A stretch of 64,000 bases of DNA from DASXHY01 sp036272195 (GCA_036272195.1 DATAZE010000044.1:1-64000), one strand, 5' to 3'; shown: positions 7,881 through 15,805, counted from the first letter of the stretch. Program-made: numbers and translations. Notes: generated from the sequence alone by a model not told the origin.

Positions 7881-9113
7881 TCACTGCCCGAAAAACTTCT
7901 GAATTTCCTTCAGCACTTCAATGAGCCGATCGATTTCTTCGGTGGTGTTGTAGAAATAGAAACTTGCGCGGGAGGTCGATTCCACGCCGAGCTTGTGCAT
8001 CAAGGGTTGCGTGCAATGATGGCCGCCGCGCAGGGCAATGCCGCGCTGGTTGGCCAGTTCGGTGACGTCGTGCGCGTGAATGTCCTTCAAAAGAAAACTC
8101 ACCAGTCCCGCGCGGCCCACGTGCGGGCCGAACAGGCGGATATCTTTCAGGCCGGAAAGTTTGGCGAAGGCATAGGCGCCGAGCTCCAAATCGTGCTGCG
8201 CGATTTTATCCCGGCCAATCGCATCCAGGTAATCCATGGCCACCGCCAGGCTGATGACGCCCGCGATGTCCGGTGTGCCAGCTTCGAATCGGTGCGGCGC
8301 TTGTTTCCAGGTGCTCTTCTGATACTCCACGTTGAGGATCATTTCCCCGCCGCCATGGTAAGGCGGCATTTTTTCCAGAATCTCGTGGCGGCCATAGAGC
8401 GCGCCAATGCCGGTGGGACCGCACATTTTGTGGCCTGAGAACGCCAGAAAATCACAGCCGATTTCCTGCACATCGAGCGGGCGATGTCCCGCGCTTTGCG
8501 CCGCGTCCACAAAGGTCGTCACGCCCAGCTTGCGAGCGCGGGCACAGAGTTCCGCCACCGGATTAATGGTCCCAAGCGAATTGGAAATGTGCACCAGCGA
8601 AAACATTTTTACGCGCGAGGTGAGGAGTTCATCCACGCGGCTCATGTCCAATTGGCCGATGTCGCCGGTCACGGGCAGAAATGCCAGCTTCGCGCCGGTG
8701 CGCTCGGCCAGAAGCTGCCAAGGCACGAGATTGCTGTGGTGCTCCATTTCGGTGAGCAAGATGACGTCGCCGGCTTTGACGTTCTGATTGCCCCACGCGG
8801 TGGCGACCAGGTTAACGCCCTCGGTCGTGCCGCGCGTGAAAACAATTTCCTCCGAACTGCGCGCGTTGAGGAACTTTGCGGTGCGCTCGCGCGCGGCTTC
8901 GAACTTAGCCGTGGCGCGATTGCTCAACTCATGGATGCCGCGATGCACATTGGCGTTGTCGTGTTCGTAATAATTTTCGAGCGCTTCGATCACGGCGCGC
9001 GGCTTTTGGGAGGTGGCGGCGTTGTCGAAATAAATCAGCGGCTGTCCGTGGACTTTTTGGTCCAGGATGGGAAAGTCTGCGCGATATTTTTTCCAATCAA
9101 TGCTCATGCTCAT
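7881..9113 (-). CDS. sufS: cysteine desulfurase SufS
   Basis: About 410 aa from the ATG at 9113 (ATG AGC ATG AGC; the second ATG at 9107 is equally possible; the frame extends to 9140). It is a PLP enzyme that takes sulfur from cysteine and passes it to SufU. Seen: YFDNAATSQKP, THVDAAQS-like FVDAAQSAGHRP, the PLP lysine in AFSGHKMCGPTG, and the persulfide cysteine in RGGHHCTQPLM. It is last of the sufD-sufU-sufT-sufS run. The repeat at 9116-9172 fills the gap after sufT. Confidence 0.96.
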   Translation of the reverse strand: MSMSIDWKKYRADFPILDQKVHGQPLIYFDNAATSQKPRAVIEALENYYEHDNANVHRGIHELSNRATAKFEAARERTAKFLNARSSEEIVFTRGTTEGVNLVATAWGNQNVKAGDVILLTEMEHHSNLVPWQLLAERTGAKLAFLPVTGDIGQLDMSRVDELLTSRVKMFSLVHISNSLGTINPVAELCARARKLGVTTFVDAAQSAGHRPLDVQEIGCDFLAFSGHKMCGPTGIGALYGRHEILEKMPPYHGGGEMILNVEYQKSTWKQAPHRFEAGTPDIAGVISLAVAMDYLDAIGRDKIAQHDLELGAYAFAKLSGLKDIRLFGPHVGRAGLVSFLLKDIHAHDVTELANQRGIALRGGHHCTQPLMHKLGVESTSRASFYFYNTTEEIDRLIEVLKEIQKFFGQ

Positions 9114-9115
9114 CT

Positions 9116-9172
9116 GTAGGAGCCGACGTGAATACACCATTTTATTCAGAGACTCCTTACGTCGTCTCCTAC
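9116..9172. repeat. inverted repeat of the GTAGNAGCCGACGT family, at the sufT stop
   Basis: GTAGGAGCCGACGT (9116-9129) pairs with ACGTCGTCTCCTAC (9159-9172), 13 of 14. The right arm contains the TAG stop codon of sufT and the left arm ends 3 bp before the sufS start. Relatives are at 19360-19425 and 42365-42388. Confidence 0.75.
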
Positions 9173-9723
9173 ATTAATCCCAATTGAAGTTTGGCGGCTT
9201 CGCTCAACATGCTTTGATTCCAGGGCGGGTCCCAAACCAGTTCCACGGCCACGTCGTCCACGGCCTCGAGGCTCAGCAATTTATTTTGCACGTCCTGCTG
9301 CAACACCGGGCCCATGCCGCAACCGGGCGCGGTCAAAGTCATTTTCACAGCTACACGATAGCTGCTCGAGCCCATCGACTCGATGTGGCAATCGTAAATC
9401 AAACCCAGGTCAACGACGTTCACGGGAATTTCGGGATCGTAACAGGTGCGTAACTGGTTCCAGATCTCCTTCTCGACGTGCTCCTGCGAAACCGGGCCGG
9501 AAACGGCGCCGGTCTTTTTTTCCGCGACGGCGATACCGAGCGCGTCGGCATCCTGGCCTTCGATGCGGAACATGTTGCCATTTACGATGACGGTATAGCT
9601 GCCGCCGAGCGATTGCGTGATGGTCGCCTGCTCGCCTTTTTGCAGCGTGACTTTCGTGCCGATGGGAATGACGGACGCGTCAACATCGCGGGTCAGAGTG
9701 ACTGGTTCTGAATTGCCGTTCAT
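9169..9723 (-). CDS. sufT: SufT, long-type Fe-S assembly/maturation protein (DUF59)
   Basis: A 184-aa protein. The N-terminal half (TLTRDVDASVIPIGTKVTL, then VNGNMFRIEG) is the extension typical of the long SufT form. The C-terminal half is a MIP18/DUF59 domain with DPEIPVNVVDLGLIYD and the conserved cysteine in LTAPGCGMGPVL. SufT helps insert clusters into client proteins under high Fe-S demand. It sits between sufU and sufS in one orientation, which supports the assignment. Its last codon and stop are formed by an intergenic repeat. Confidence 0.9.
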   Translation of the reverse strand: MNGNSEPVTLTRDVDASVIPIGTKVTLQKGEQATITQSLGGSYTVIVNGNMFRIEGQDADALGIAVAEKKTGAVSGPVSQEHVEKEIWNQLRTCYDPEIPVNVVDLGLIYDCHIESMGSSSYRVAVKMTLTAPGCGMGPVLQQDVQNKLLSLEAVDDVAVELVWDPPWNQSMLSEAAKLQLGLM

Positions 9724-9768
9724 AATGCGAAAAATGTAATCGATTTTTGGCTGTCTGTCGCCCCGACG

Positions 9769-10224
9769 TTATGTGTTCTCGGATTCGGTCGAAACGGGCT
9801 GCCCCTCGCCTTTCAGCGCAGCCATCAGCGCATGCCATGAAAGAATTGCGCACTTCACGCGTGCGGGATATTTATGCACGCCCGCGAAAACGGCGAGTTT
9901 ACCCACGTCACCGTTCACCGTTCCGGACATTACTAACTCGTGAACCAGGTCGAACATCCTGGTGGCCTCAGTTTTCGATTTTCCCTTCACGCTGTCCGTG
10001 AGCAAAGAGGCCGAGGCCTTGGAAATACAACAACCGGAGCCGACGAAACTTGCGTCCGCAATCTTATCGCCATCCATGGTCAGGAACAACTTCAGCCGAT
10101 CGCCGCACAGCGGGTTGTGGCCCTGGGCCGAGCAAGTCGCGCCGGGCGCTTCGTGGAAATTGCGCGGGTTGCGGCAATGATCCAGGATGACCTGCTGATA
10201 GAGATCGTTTAGGTCGTCGAACAT
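9769..10224 (-). CDS. sufU: SufU sulfur-transfer/scaffold protein
   Basis: A 151-aa protein. It has the zinc-site ligands of SufU: C40-G-D42 (PLCGDRLKLF), C66 in GSGCCISKASASLL, and C125 in ARVKCAILSW. It also has the SufU-specific loop between the second and third cysteine that IscU lacks. It receives persulfide sulfur from SufS. Operon order sufD-sufU-sufT-sufS. The gap to sufD holds a TTCCAAG-type repeat. Confidence 0.95.
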   Translation of the reverse strand: MFDDLNDLYQQVILDHCRNPRNFHEAPGATCSAQGHNPLCGDRLKLFLTMDGDKIADASFVGSGCCISKASASLLTDSVKGKSKTEATRMFDLVHELVMSGTVNGDVGKLAVFAGVHKYPARVKCAILSWHALMAALKGEGQPVSTESENT

Positions 10225-10229
10225 TTTCT

Positions 10230-10261
10230 AAAGCTCCAAGTTCCAAGTTCCAGAGAAGCTC
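10230..10261. repeat. single arm of the TTCCAA-type intergenic repeat
   Basis: AGCTCCAAGTTCCAAGTTCC followed by AGAGAAGCTCC matches one arm of the inverted repeat at 11766-11804 with a few substitutions. It is a solo arm between sufD and sufU; no partner arm is visible before the sufD stop. Confidence 0.6.
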
Positions 10262-10309
10262 CAAAACGGCGGTGTATCACCGGCGCTGGCAGATTGGCGC
10301 TTAAAGCTT

Positions 10310-11659
10310 TCATTTCGCGGTCACATGCGGATTGGCTTCGATGCGGTCCCATACGAGCTTGTCCAATTCCTCGCGGGCACCGTCGCACTGGATGCGCTCG
10401 ATGATTTCACCCGCAAACGCGTGAATCAACATCCGCCGGGCGGTCACCGTGTCAATGCCGCGGGAGCGCAGATAAAAAATGGATTCATCATTCAACTGGC
10501 CAATGGTCGCGCCGTGGGTGCATTTCACGTCGTCGGCGTAGATTTCCAGTTGCGGCTTGGTGTCGGCGGTGGCGTCATCCGAGAGCAGAAGGTTTTTATT
10601 CGTCTGCTTGGCGTCGGTTTTTTGGGCAATTCGCTGGACAAGGATTCGCCCGTGAAAGACGCCCTTCGATTTGTCGTCCAATATGCCGTTGAAATATTCG
10701 TGGCTGGCGCAATGCGGCTGCGCGTGCTCCACAACCATGTGATGATCGGCGAGTTGCTCGTCTTTGGTCAGGTAAAGGCCGTTCAAAATGCATTCCAACC
10801 CTTCGCCGGCGAGGTTGGCGCGAATGTTATTGCGAGAGAGTTTCGCGCCGACCGCAAACGAATGCACGGTCACACGGCTGGTGCGGCCGAACTGGCCCTG
10901 GATGGTGGCGATGTGATACGCGTCCGCGGATTCATCCTGAAATTTCACGTGCTCGACGCGCGCGTTGTCCCCCGCGACCAACTCCGTGACTGCGTTGGTG
11001 AAATAAGGCGCGTTACCGATGCTTAAATAACTTTCCACCACCGTGAGTTTGCTATTCGTATCCGCAATGATGAGGTTGCGGGGCTGAATCGTTTCTCCGG
11101 CCTCTTTGGCCGATGAAATAAAAATAAGCTGAATCGGCTCTTCGATGGTGACGCCGCCGGGCACGTAAATGAACGCGCCATCGGTAAAGAAAGCCTGGTT
11201 CAACGCGGCGAAGGCATTGCCTTGCGCTTGCGCGTATCGGCCAAGGTGTTTTTCCACCAGCGCGGAATCGTGGGCCAGCGCAGCGGCGAGATTGGAAACT
11301 TTCACGCCACCCGGCAGAGCGCCGATGGAGGACAATTCGGCCGCGTAATGTCCATTCACGAACACCATCCGACTGCCCGCCAGTTTGGCGAACACAGCGC
11401 CGGGCAACATTTCCGCAACCGCCTTATCCCGCGCTGATTCGATCATGGGCTTGAACGGCAACCTGGCAATGGGCGCGACGTTGGTGAAGCGCCAATCCTC
11501 GTCTTTAAGCGTGGGGAAGCCCTGTTCGGCAAAACTGGAGATGCCAGCCTTCCGTAGCGGAAAGAGCCACGCCGGCTGGTTCGTTTGTTTTTCGAACCGC
11601 TCGAAGTTTTTAAGATACGGGTTGGTGCCGTTTACTTCATTTTCCATCATCTGAGCCAT
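10310..11659 (-). CDS. sufD: SufD, Fe-S cluster assembly scaffold subunit
   Basis: A 449-aa SufB/SufD-family beta-helix protein. N-terminal helical part with LKDEDWRFTNVAPI, then the repetitive core ending AHGATIGQLNDESIFYLRSRGI and RRMLIHAFAGEIIERI. The conserved histidine of the SufBC2D active interface is in CTHGATIG. It forms the SufBC2D scaffold with SufB and SufC, which are encoded 11 kb away on the other strand. Several ATGs (11659, 11650, 11647) could be the start. It is the first gene of the minus-strand suf run. Confidence 0.95.
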   Translation of the reverse strand: MAQMMENEVNGTNPYLKNFERFEKQTNQPAWLFPLRKAGISSFAEQGFPTLKDEDWRFTNVAPIARLPFKPMIESARDKAVAEMLPGAVFAKLAGSRMVFVNGHYAAELSSIGALPGGVKVSNLAAALAHDSALVEKHLGRYAQAQGNAFAALNQAFFTDGAFIYVPGGVTIEEPIQLIFISSAKEAGETIQPRNLIIADTNSKLTVVESYLSIGNAPYFTNAVTELVAGDNARVEHVKFQDESADAYHIATIQGQFGRTSRVTVHSFAVGAKLSRNNIRANLAGEGLECILNGLYLTKDEQLADHHMVVEHAQPHCASHEYFNGILDDKSKGVFHGRILVQRIAQKTDAKQTNKNLLLSDDATADTKPQLEIYADDVKCTHGATIGQLNDESIFYLRSRGIDTVTARRMLIHAFAGEIIERIQCDGAREELDKLVWDRIEANPHVTAK

Positions 11660-11765
11660 AAATTGGGTTTGCTATATCAGCCTGCCGTAAGCCGCACAGT
11701 GTTCCATGACCCGCGAGGGAGCGCAAGTACACGTAGGAGTGCCGATTTCGGACTGTTGTGAAAAA

Positions 11766-11879
11766 CTCCAAATCCCAAATTCCAAATTCCAGAGAAATTC
11801 CAAGGCCCAAAGCGTTGAAGAACGTGAGCCGGAATTGGAACTTGGAGATTCTCTGGAGCCTGGAACTTGAGGTTTGGAG
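11766..11879. repeat. TTCCAA/TTGGAA-type inverted repeat upstream of mrp
   Basis: Two 39-nt arms (11766-11804, 11841-11879) match in inverted orientation at 31 of 39 positions, with a 36-nt spacer. The arms consist of near-repeats of CCAAATTCCAAATTCC and its complement. The 338-bp region 11660-11997 between divergent sufD and mrp contains this element and otherwise no gene. The apparent N-terminal extension of mrp is translated repeat. Confidence 0.75.
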
Positions 11880-11997
11880 CTTTTGCGCCGCCGAAAATCC
11901 TAAACCCTTGATTGATTCCATCTCCGTTTCTACCCGACCTCGTCCCACGCAATATCTTGCGTTCACCCGCAAGTCGGGCAGAGTGTTTCTTATCAAT

Positions 11998-13044
11998 ATG
12001 CCGACAGAAGATGATATTAAAAATGCGTTGAAAGCCGTGAAATTTCCCGGTTTCTCGCGCGACATTGTTTCGTTTGGTCTGATCAAGGAGATTTCCGCGG
12101 GGAACGGCGCGGTCAGCGTTTCGATGGAATTGACGACCAACAGCCCGGAGGCTGCCCGGCAAATCAAGGCCGAGAGTGAGCAGGCGCTCCGAGGCCTGCC
12201 GGGTGTAAACGCGGTACACGTGGATGTCCGGCAAAAGGCCGGGGCGCAAACTCCCGGCGGCGGGCAAGGGCCATTTGCAAACCAAAACAAAGTTCCGGGC
12301 ATCAAGCGCATCGTGGCGGTGGCCAGCGGCAAGGGCGGTGTGGGCAAATCGACGTGTTCCGTGAATCTGGCCTGCGCTCTGACTTACCGCGGCGCGCGCG
12401 TTGGCCTGCTGGATTGCGATATTTACGGCCCCAGTATCCCACTGATGATGGGCATTAACGAGCGGCCAACCATTAACGACGCGGAGAAACTTGTCCCGCC
12501 CGCGAATCACGGCGTGAAGCTGATGAGCATGGGCTTCCTGCTGGAAGGCGATCAACCGGTCATCTGGCGTGGCCCGATGATCCAGAAAACCATCCAGCAA
12601 TTTGTGATGGCGGTGGATTGGGGCGAACTGGATTTTCTGCTGGTGGATTTGCCGCCCGGCACGGGTGATGCTCAACTATCGCTTTGCCAGATTGTCCCGC
12701 TTGATGGCGGGGTGATCATTACCACGCCGCAGGAGGCGTCTCTGGGAGTGGTGCGCAAAGGGATTGCGATGTTTGAAAAAGTGAATGTGCCGATTTTGGG
12801 CATCGTGGAAAACATGAGTTATTTCACGACGCCGAACGGTGAGCGGGTGGAGATCTTTGGCCATGGGGGCGGGCGGGCGGAAGCCGTGAGGCGAGACCTC
12901 CCCTTCCTCGGGGAAGTTCCGATTTATACTGAAATTCGCCAGGGTGGCGATGCCGGTTTGCCCGTGGTGGTGGGGTCTCCGAAAGAGCCTCCGGCCCAGG
13001 CATTTATTAACATTGCCGCTGCATTACAACAAAGGCTGGCCTAA
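11998..13044 (+). CDS. mrp: Mrp/ApbC Fe-S cluster carrier P-loop ATPase
   Basis: A 348-aa protein from the ATG at 11998; the frame is open upstream but only through a repeat. N-terminal DUF59-like domain (EDDIKNALKAVKFPGFSRDIV), then a deviant Walker A VASGKGGVGKST, GLLDCDIYGPSIPLMMG, and LLVDLPPGTGD. It carries [4Fe-4S] clusters to apo-proteins and is fitting next to suf genes, from which it is divergent. The place where many family members have CPxC reads ENMSYFTTPNGERVEIFGHGGG, with no cysteines, as known in some other phyla. Confidence 0.94.
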   Translation: MPTEDDIKNALKAVKFPGFSRDIVSFGLIKEISAGNGAVSVSMELTTNSPEAARQIKAESEQALRGLPGVNAVHVDVRQKAGAQTPGGGQGPFANQNKVPGIKRIVAVASGKGGVGKSTCSVNLACALTYRGARVGLLDCDIYGPSIPLMMGINERPTINDAEKLVPPANHGVKLMSMGFLLEGDQPVIWRGPMIQKTIQQFVMAVDWGELDFLLVDLPPGTGDAQLSLCQIVPLDGGVIITTPQEASLGVVRKGIAMFEKVNVPILGIVENMSYFTTPNGERVEIFGHGGGRAEAVRRDLPFLGEVPIYTEIRQGGDAGLPVVVGSPKEPPAQAFINIAAALQQRLA

Positions 13045-13088
13045 AAGCACCAGCTCTGTGGCCATTTCATGCCATTTGCGTAAGAGTC

Positions 13089-13146
13089 AATTTACGGTAA
13101 ATTACCTGTGAAAAATGTGAGAATAACATGATGATAACATCTCACA
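13089..13146. promoter_or_regulatory. two palindromic operator-like sites
   Basis: AATTTACGGTAAATT (13089-13103) is a perfect 7-1-7 palindrome. TGTGAGA (13116-13122) and TCTCACA (13140-13146) are inverted 7-mers enclosing a direct repeat of ATAACAT. They lie after the mrp stop and 80-135 bp before the next plus-strand gene. They may be operators for that gene; the second could also form an RNA hairpin, but no U-tract follows. Confidence 0.45.
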
Positions 13147-13224
13147 AACTGCTGCAAATAAGGATTGTCAGCCGCGGAAACGGTGTCTAAACTTTCGTTC
13201 CACTAAGACATTCTTTGTCTACAT

Positions 13225-13446
13225 ATGCCCAACGAAGCCAAAGAGCCACCTCAGGCTAACGATTTGCTGAAGAATTCTTCGCTCTATAGGGAATTTCAGG
13301 CGGAGCGCGAGGAGATTTTACGACACAAGTGGATTGAATCCGAAAAAGCGGGTCGCGATATTGGTTTTGAACGCGCCTTGACCGATTGGATCATCAAACA
13401 CCGCTCAAAATGGCGTAAAGCACGCCAAACTGTCGCCAGCAATTGA
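13225..13446 (+). CDS. small DUF4032-like protein
   Basis: A 73-aa basic protein. The core ILRHKWIESEKAGRDIG resembles the C-terminal motif of DUF4032 proteins (H-K/R-W-x-x-SEKAGRDVG) followed by an aromatic helix. Free-standing short versions of this motif are common in soil bacteria. No catalytic residues are evident and the function is unknown. It is a single gene with its own upstream palindromes and a probable terminator at 13546-13565. Confidence 0.7.
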   Translation: MPNEAKEPPQANDLLKNSSLYREFQAEREEILRHKWIESEKAGRDIGFERALTDWIIKHRSKWRKARQTVASN

Positions 13447-13545
13447 GTTAGAACGCTAAAAATTTAGTCCGCTCCTTTAAGGCAGCCCTGCGAGGCCGCC
13501 AAGGAACATGACCACTGAATCAAAAACAGTCGGCTCGAATCATAG

Positions 13546-13565
13546 CAACGGTTCACCGTTGTTTT
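13546..13565 (+). terminator. small hairpin with T-run
   Basis: CAACGG-TTCA-CCGTTG is followed by TTTT. A 6-bp stem with a tetraloop, 100 bp downstream of the gene at 13225-13446. A plausible weak intrinsic terminator. Confidence 0.45.
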
Positions 13566-13577
13566 ATCCGTCTTCAA

Positions 13578-13692
13578 GAAGTTCCAAGTTCCAAGCTCCA
13601 AGCTCCAAAAAAAAAATCCACTCTGACGGGTTGAATTTGGATTTTGATGGTTGGCATTTATTTGGATTTTGGAACTTGGATTTTGGAATTTT
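13578..13692. repeat. second TTCCAAG/TTGGAA-type element, upstream of pyrR
   Basis: 13578-13609 is built of TTCCAAG and CTCCAAG words followed by a run of A. 13630-13692 is built of TTGGATTTT and TTGGAAC words, loosely complementary. It is the same style as 11766-11879 but less regular. It ends 11 bp before the pyrR start and keeps the pyrR frame open upstream. Confidence 0.6.
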
Positions 13693-13703
13693 CCTCCCTT
13701 CCC

Positions 13704-14216
13704 ATGCCTGATTCCACCGTCATCCTGAACGCCCAGGCAACTCAGCGCGCGCTGATCCGCATCGCGCATGAAATCGCCGAGCGCAACGAAGCCAGCGGTG
13801 AAGTCGCGCTCGTGGGAATTCAGCGGGGCGGCATTCCGCTGGCGAAAAAATTGAGCGCGCTGCTGGCGGATATTTGGAAACATCCGGTTCCCACCGGCCA
13901 ACTCGATGTCTCCATGCACCGCGATGACCTCGGCCAGCGCGCCGCCCCTCACGTGCAACCGACCGTCATCCCTTTTGATATCACCGGCAAAACGGTGGTG
14001 CTCGTGGACGATGTGCTGTTCAGCGGTCGCACCATTCGGGCCGCGATGGATTCATTGAATGATTTCGGACGGCCGAAACGAATCCAGCTCGCCGTGCTGA
14101 TTGACCGCGGCCATCGGGAACTACCGATTAAGGCCGACTTTGTTGGAAAAAATGTCCCGACGTCGATTGGTGAAAAAATCATTGTGAGGGATGACGAGGT
14201 CATTTTGGAAAGATGA
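13704..14216 (+). CDS. pyrR: PyrR bifunctional pyrimidine regulator/uracil phosphoribosyltransferase
   Basis: A 170-aa protein from the ATG at 13704; the frame to 13644 is repeat sequence. PRPP-binding motif VVLVDDVLFSGRTIRAAMD, GIQRGGIPLAKKL for the N-terminal loop, and DRGHRELPIKADFVGKNVPTS typical of PyrR. It makes UMP from uracil and, in Gram-positives, attenuates pyr mRNA; whether it binds RNA here is not shown. pyrB follows in the same orientation after 109 bp, as in pyr operons. I did not find a convincing PyrR RNA-binding loop in the leader. Confidence 0.94.
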   Translation: MPDSTVILNAQATQRALIRIAHEIAERNEASGEVALVGIQRGGIPLAKKLSALLADIWKHPVPTGQLDVSMHRDDLGQRAAPHVQPTVIPFDITGKTVVLVDDVLFSGRTIRAAMDSLNDFGRPKRIQLAVLIDRGHRELPIKADFVGKNVPTSIGEKIIVRDDEVILER

Positions 14217-14223
14217 GAATGAA

Positions 14224-14317
14224 GTTAAATCAGTCAAACGGGTTAAATAGCTTGAATGAGTCCGCCACACGGATTGTCGCCACTTATTCAACGGATTTAA
14301 CCAATCACTCATTTAAC
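14224..14317. repeat. GTTAAAT-type inverted repeat between pyrR and pyrB
   Basis: Left arm 14224-14261 and right arm 14282-14317 share the inverted words GTTAAAT, AGT, GGTTAAAT and TTGAAT, about 20 nt apart. It ends 8 bp before the pyrB start. It could be a regulatory RNA structure, but its style resembles the other dispersed word-type repeats here. Confidence 0.6.
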
Positions 14318-14325
14318 TAACCACC

Positions 14326-15267
14326 ATGCCCTGGCACCGCAAACATCTGCTCGACATCGAATCGCTCAGCGTGGAAGAAATTGTGACCGTGCTCGACACG
14401 GCGCGCGCTTTCAAGGCGGTCGGCGAGCGGGTGATCAAAAAGGTCCCGGCATTGCGCGGAAAAACGGTGGTGAATTTGTTCGTGGAACCTTCCACGCGCA
14501 CGCGCATCAGTTTCGAATTGGCGGAGCAGCGCCTTTCGGCTGACGTCATCAATTTCTCCGCCGAGGCGTCTTCATTCAAGAAAGGCGAAACGCTCAAGGA
14601 CACCGCGCGCAATCTCGAAGCGTTGAATGCGGATTTTATTGTGATGCGCCATAGCGCATCCGGCGCGGCGCATTTTCTTTCCCGCGTGCTGAACGCAAGC
14701 GTCATCAATGCAGGCGACGGCGCGCATGAACATCCGACGCAGGCGTTGCTGGACGTCTTCACCATCCGCGAGCGGAAGGGAAAAATTGAAGGACTGAACG
14801 TCACCATCCTGGGCGATATTCTCTACAGCCGCGTGGCGCGCTCGAACATCTGGGCGCTGACCAAGCTGGGGGCGAAGGTGACTTTATGCGGGCCTTCCAC
14901 GCTGGTGCCGCGTGTGTTCGAGCAAATGGGTTGCCGCGTCACGTACAACGTGGACGAAGCCATTCGCGATGCGGACATCCTCAATCTCTTGCGCATCCAA
15001 CACGAACGCCAGCGTAAGACGATGTTCCCGAGCATCAGCGAATACACCACGCTGTTCGGCTTGAACAAAGCGCGTCTCGCCAAGGCCAAGCCCGACGCGC
15101 TGATCATGCATCCGGGGCCAATCAATCGTGGCGTCGAAATCGATAGCGAAATTGCCGATGGCGACCGCTCGCTAATCCTGGATCAAGTGACGAATGGGCT
15201 GGCGGTACGCATGGCCGTGCTGTTCCTCGTGAATGGTGGCGATGGTTCGAATGGAATTGCGCCGTAG
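14326..15267 (+). CDS. pyrB: aspartate carbamoyltransferase catalytic subunit
   Basis: A 313-aa enzyme joining carbamoyl phosphate and aspartate, the committed step of pyrimidine synthesis. The carbamoyl-phosphate site is in FVEPSTRTRISFELAEQRL, followed by SSFKKGETLKDT, VMRHSASGAA, and the GDGAHEHPTQALLDVFT aspartate-side motif. The HPGPINRGVEI ending is complete. It follows pyrR; no pyrI or pyrC lies in the window. Start ATG immediately after the GTTAAAT repeat; no clear Shine-Dalgarno. Confidence 0.97.
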   Translation: MPWHRKHLLDIESLSVEEIVTVLDTARAFKAVGERVIKKVPALRGKTVVNLFVEPSTRTRISFELAEQRLSADVINFSAEASSFKKGETLKDTARNLEALNADFIVMRHSASGAAHFLSRVLNASVINAGDGAHEHPTQALLDVFTIRERKGKIEGLNVTILGDILYSRVARSNIWALTKLGAKVTLCGPSTLVPRVFEQMGCRVTYNVDEAIRDADILNLLRIQHERQRKTMFPSISEYTTLFGLNKARLAKAKPDALIMHPGPINRGVEIDSEIADGDRSLILDQVTNGLAVRMAVLFLVNGGDGSNGIAP

Positions 15268-15275
15268 GACGGGCG

Positions 15276-15596
15276 TCAGCGTCTTTCAGCCCGCTTGCTC
15301 AACATTCCCCGAACTGTCCTCGGATCCCGGCGTAGATCCAAAACTGCGACGACCACCGTGACATCCGGTTCAATGACGTAGAAAATCCCGAAATATGTCC
15401 GGCGAATGATTGCTCTTCTGAAATATTTGTGCTTTCGAGGAAATAACTCCGGGTTCCACTCGATCCACGCAACGGTTTCGCGGAACTTGTCTTGAAATTT
15501 TCGAGCGCCGTCGAATTGCCATGAATCGTAAAAATCTCGAACGTGCCGAAGATCATTTTCGACAAACTCTAAAAACTCAACCCGTTGGGTTCTCAC
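15276..15596 (-). CDS. RelE/ParE-type toxin
   Basis: 106 aa from a GTG at 15596 that overlaps the antitoxin TGA by 4 bp (GTGA); the frame is open to 15668, but that part lies over the antitoxin. Motifs VEFLEFVENDLRHVRDFYD, FPRKHKYFRRAIIRRTYFGIFYVIE and AVLDLRRDPRTVR fit ParE-like toxins of addiction modules. It is convergent with pyrB, 8 bp from its stop. Confidence 0.8.
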   Translation of the reverse strand: MRTQRVEFLEFVENDLRHVRDFYDSWQFDGARKFQDKFRETVAWIEWNPELFPRKHKYFRRAIIRRTYFGIFYVIEPDVTVVVAVLDLRRDPRTVRGMLSKRAERR

Positions 15597-15805
15597 TTGC
15601 GCTGAAGGCGGCGCTCCAAATCTTCCAGGGACAAACGTTTCGCATGGCCTGTTCGGTATCTCTGCCATCGCTCATCGAGCATAGCTCGCTGAGCGGTGCT
15701 TACTGGCACGCTATCGTCCACGCTGGAGAACCACAGTTCCTCGGCGAGTTTGAGCCGCTGGCGCTTCGGAAGCTTAGCCAACGCCGGAAAATCCGCGAGT
15801 TTCAT
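15593..15805 (-). CDS. addiction-module antitoxin (TIGR02574-like)
   Basis: A 70-aa protein with the plan of the addiction module component family: a helix around LAKLPKRQRLKLAEELWFS, then LDERWQRYRTGHAKRLSLEDLERRL, where the W..R and the helix before the C-terminus are conserved. It neutralises the toxin translated from the overlapping gene. This is the fourth TA pair in the window and belongs to a third antitoxin family. Confidence 0.82.
   Translation of the reverse strand: MKLADFPALAKLPKRQRLKLAEELWFSSVDDSVPVSTAQRAMLDERWQRYRTGHAKRLSLEDLERRLQRK

Noticed and set aside
11758..11997. 80-codon N-terminal extension of mrp
   Set aside because: It translates the TTCCAA inverted repeat; the family start coincides with the ATG at 11998.
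11677..12675. 332-aa open frame antisense to mrp
   Set aside because: It overlaps an unmistakable Mrp gene, has no domain, and is typical of antisense frames in high-GC DNA. The same applies to long antisense frames over the GAF kinase (27497-28486), GH57 (42906-43883) and the hybrid kinase (55916-56881).
13447..13703. PyrR-type RNA attenuator before pyrR
   Set aside because: No conserved PyrR-binding loop could be recognised; only a small hairpin and a repeat are present.
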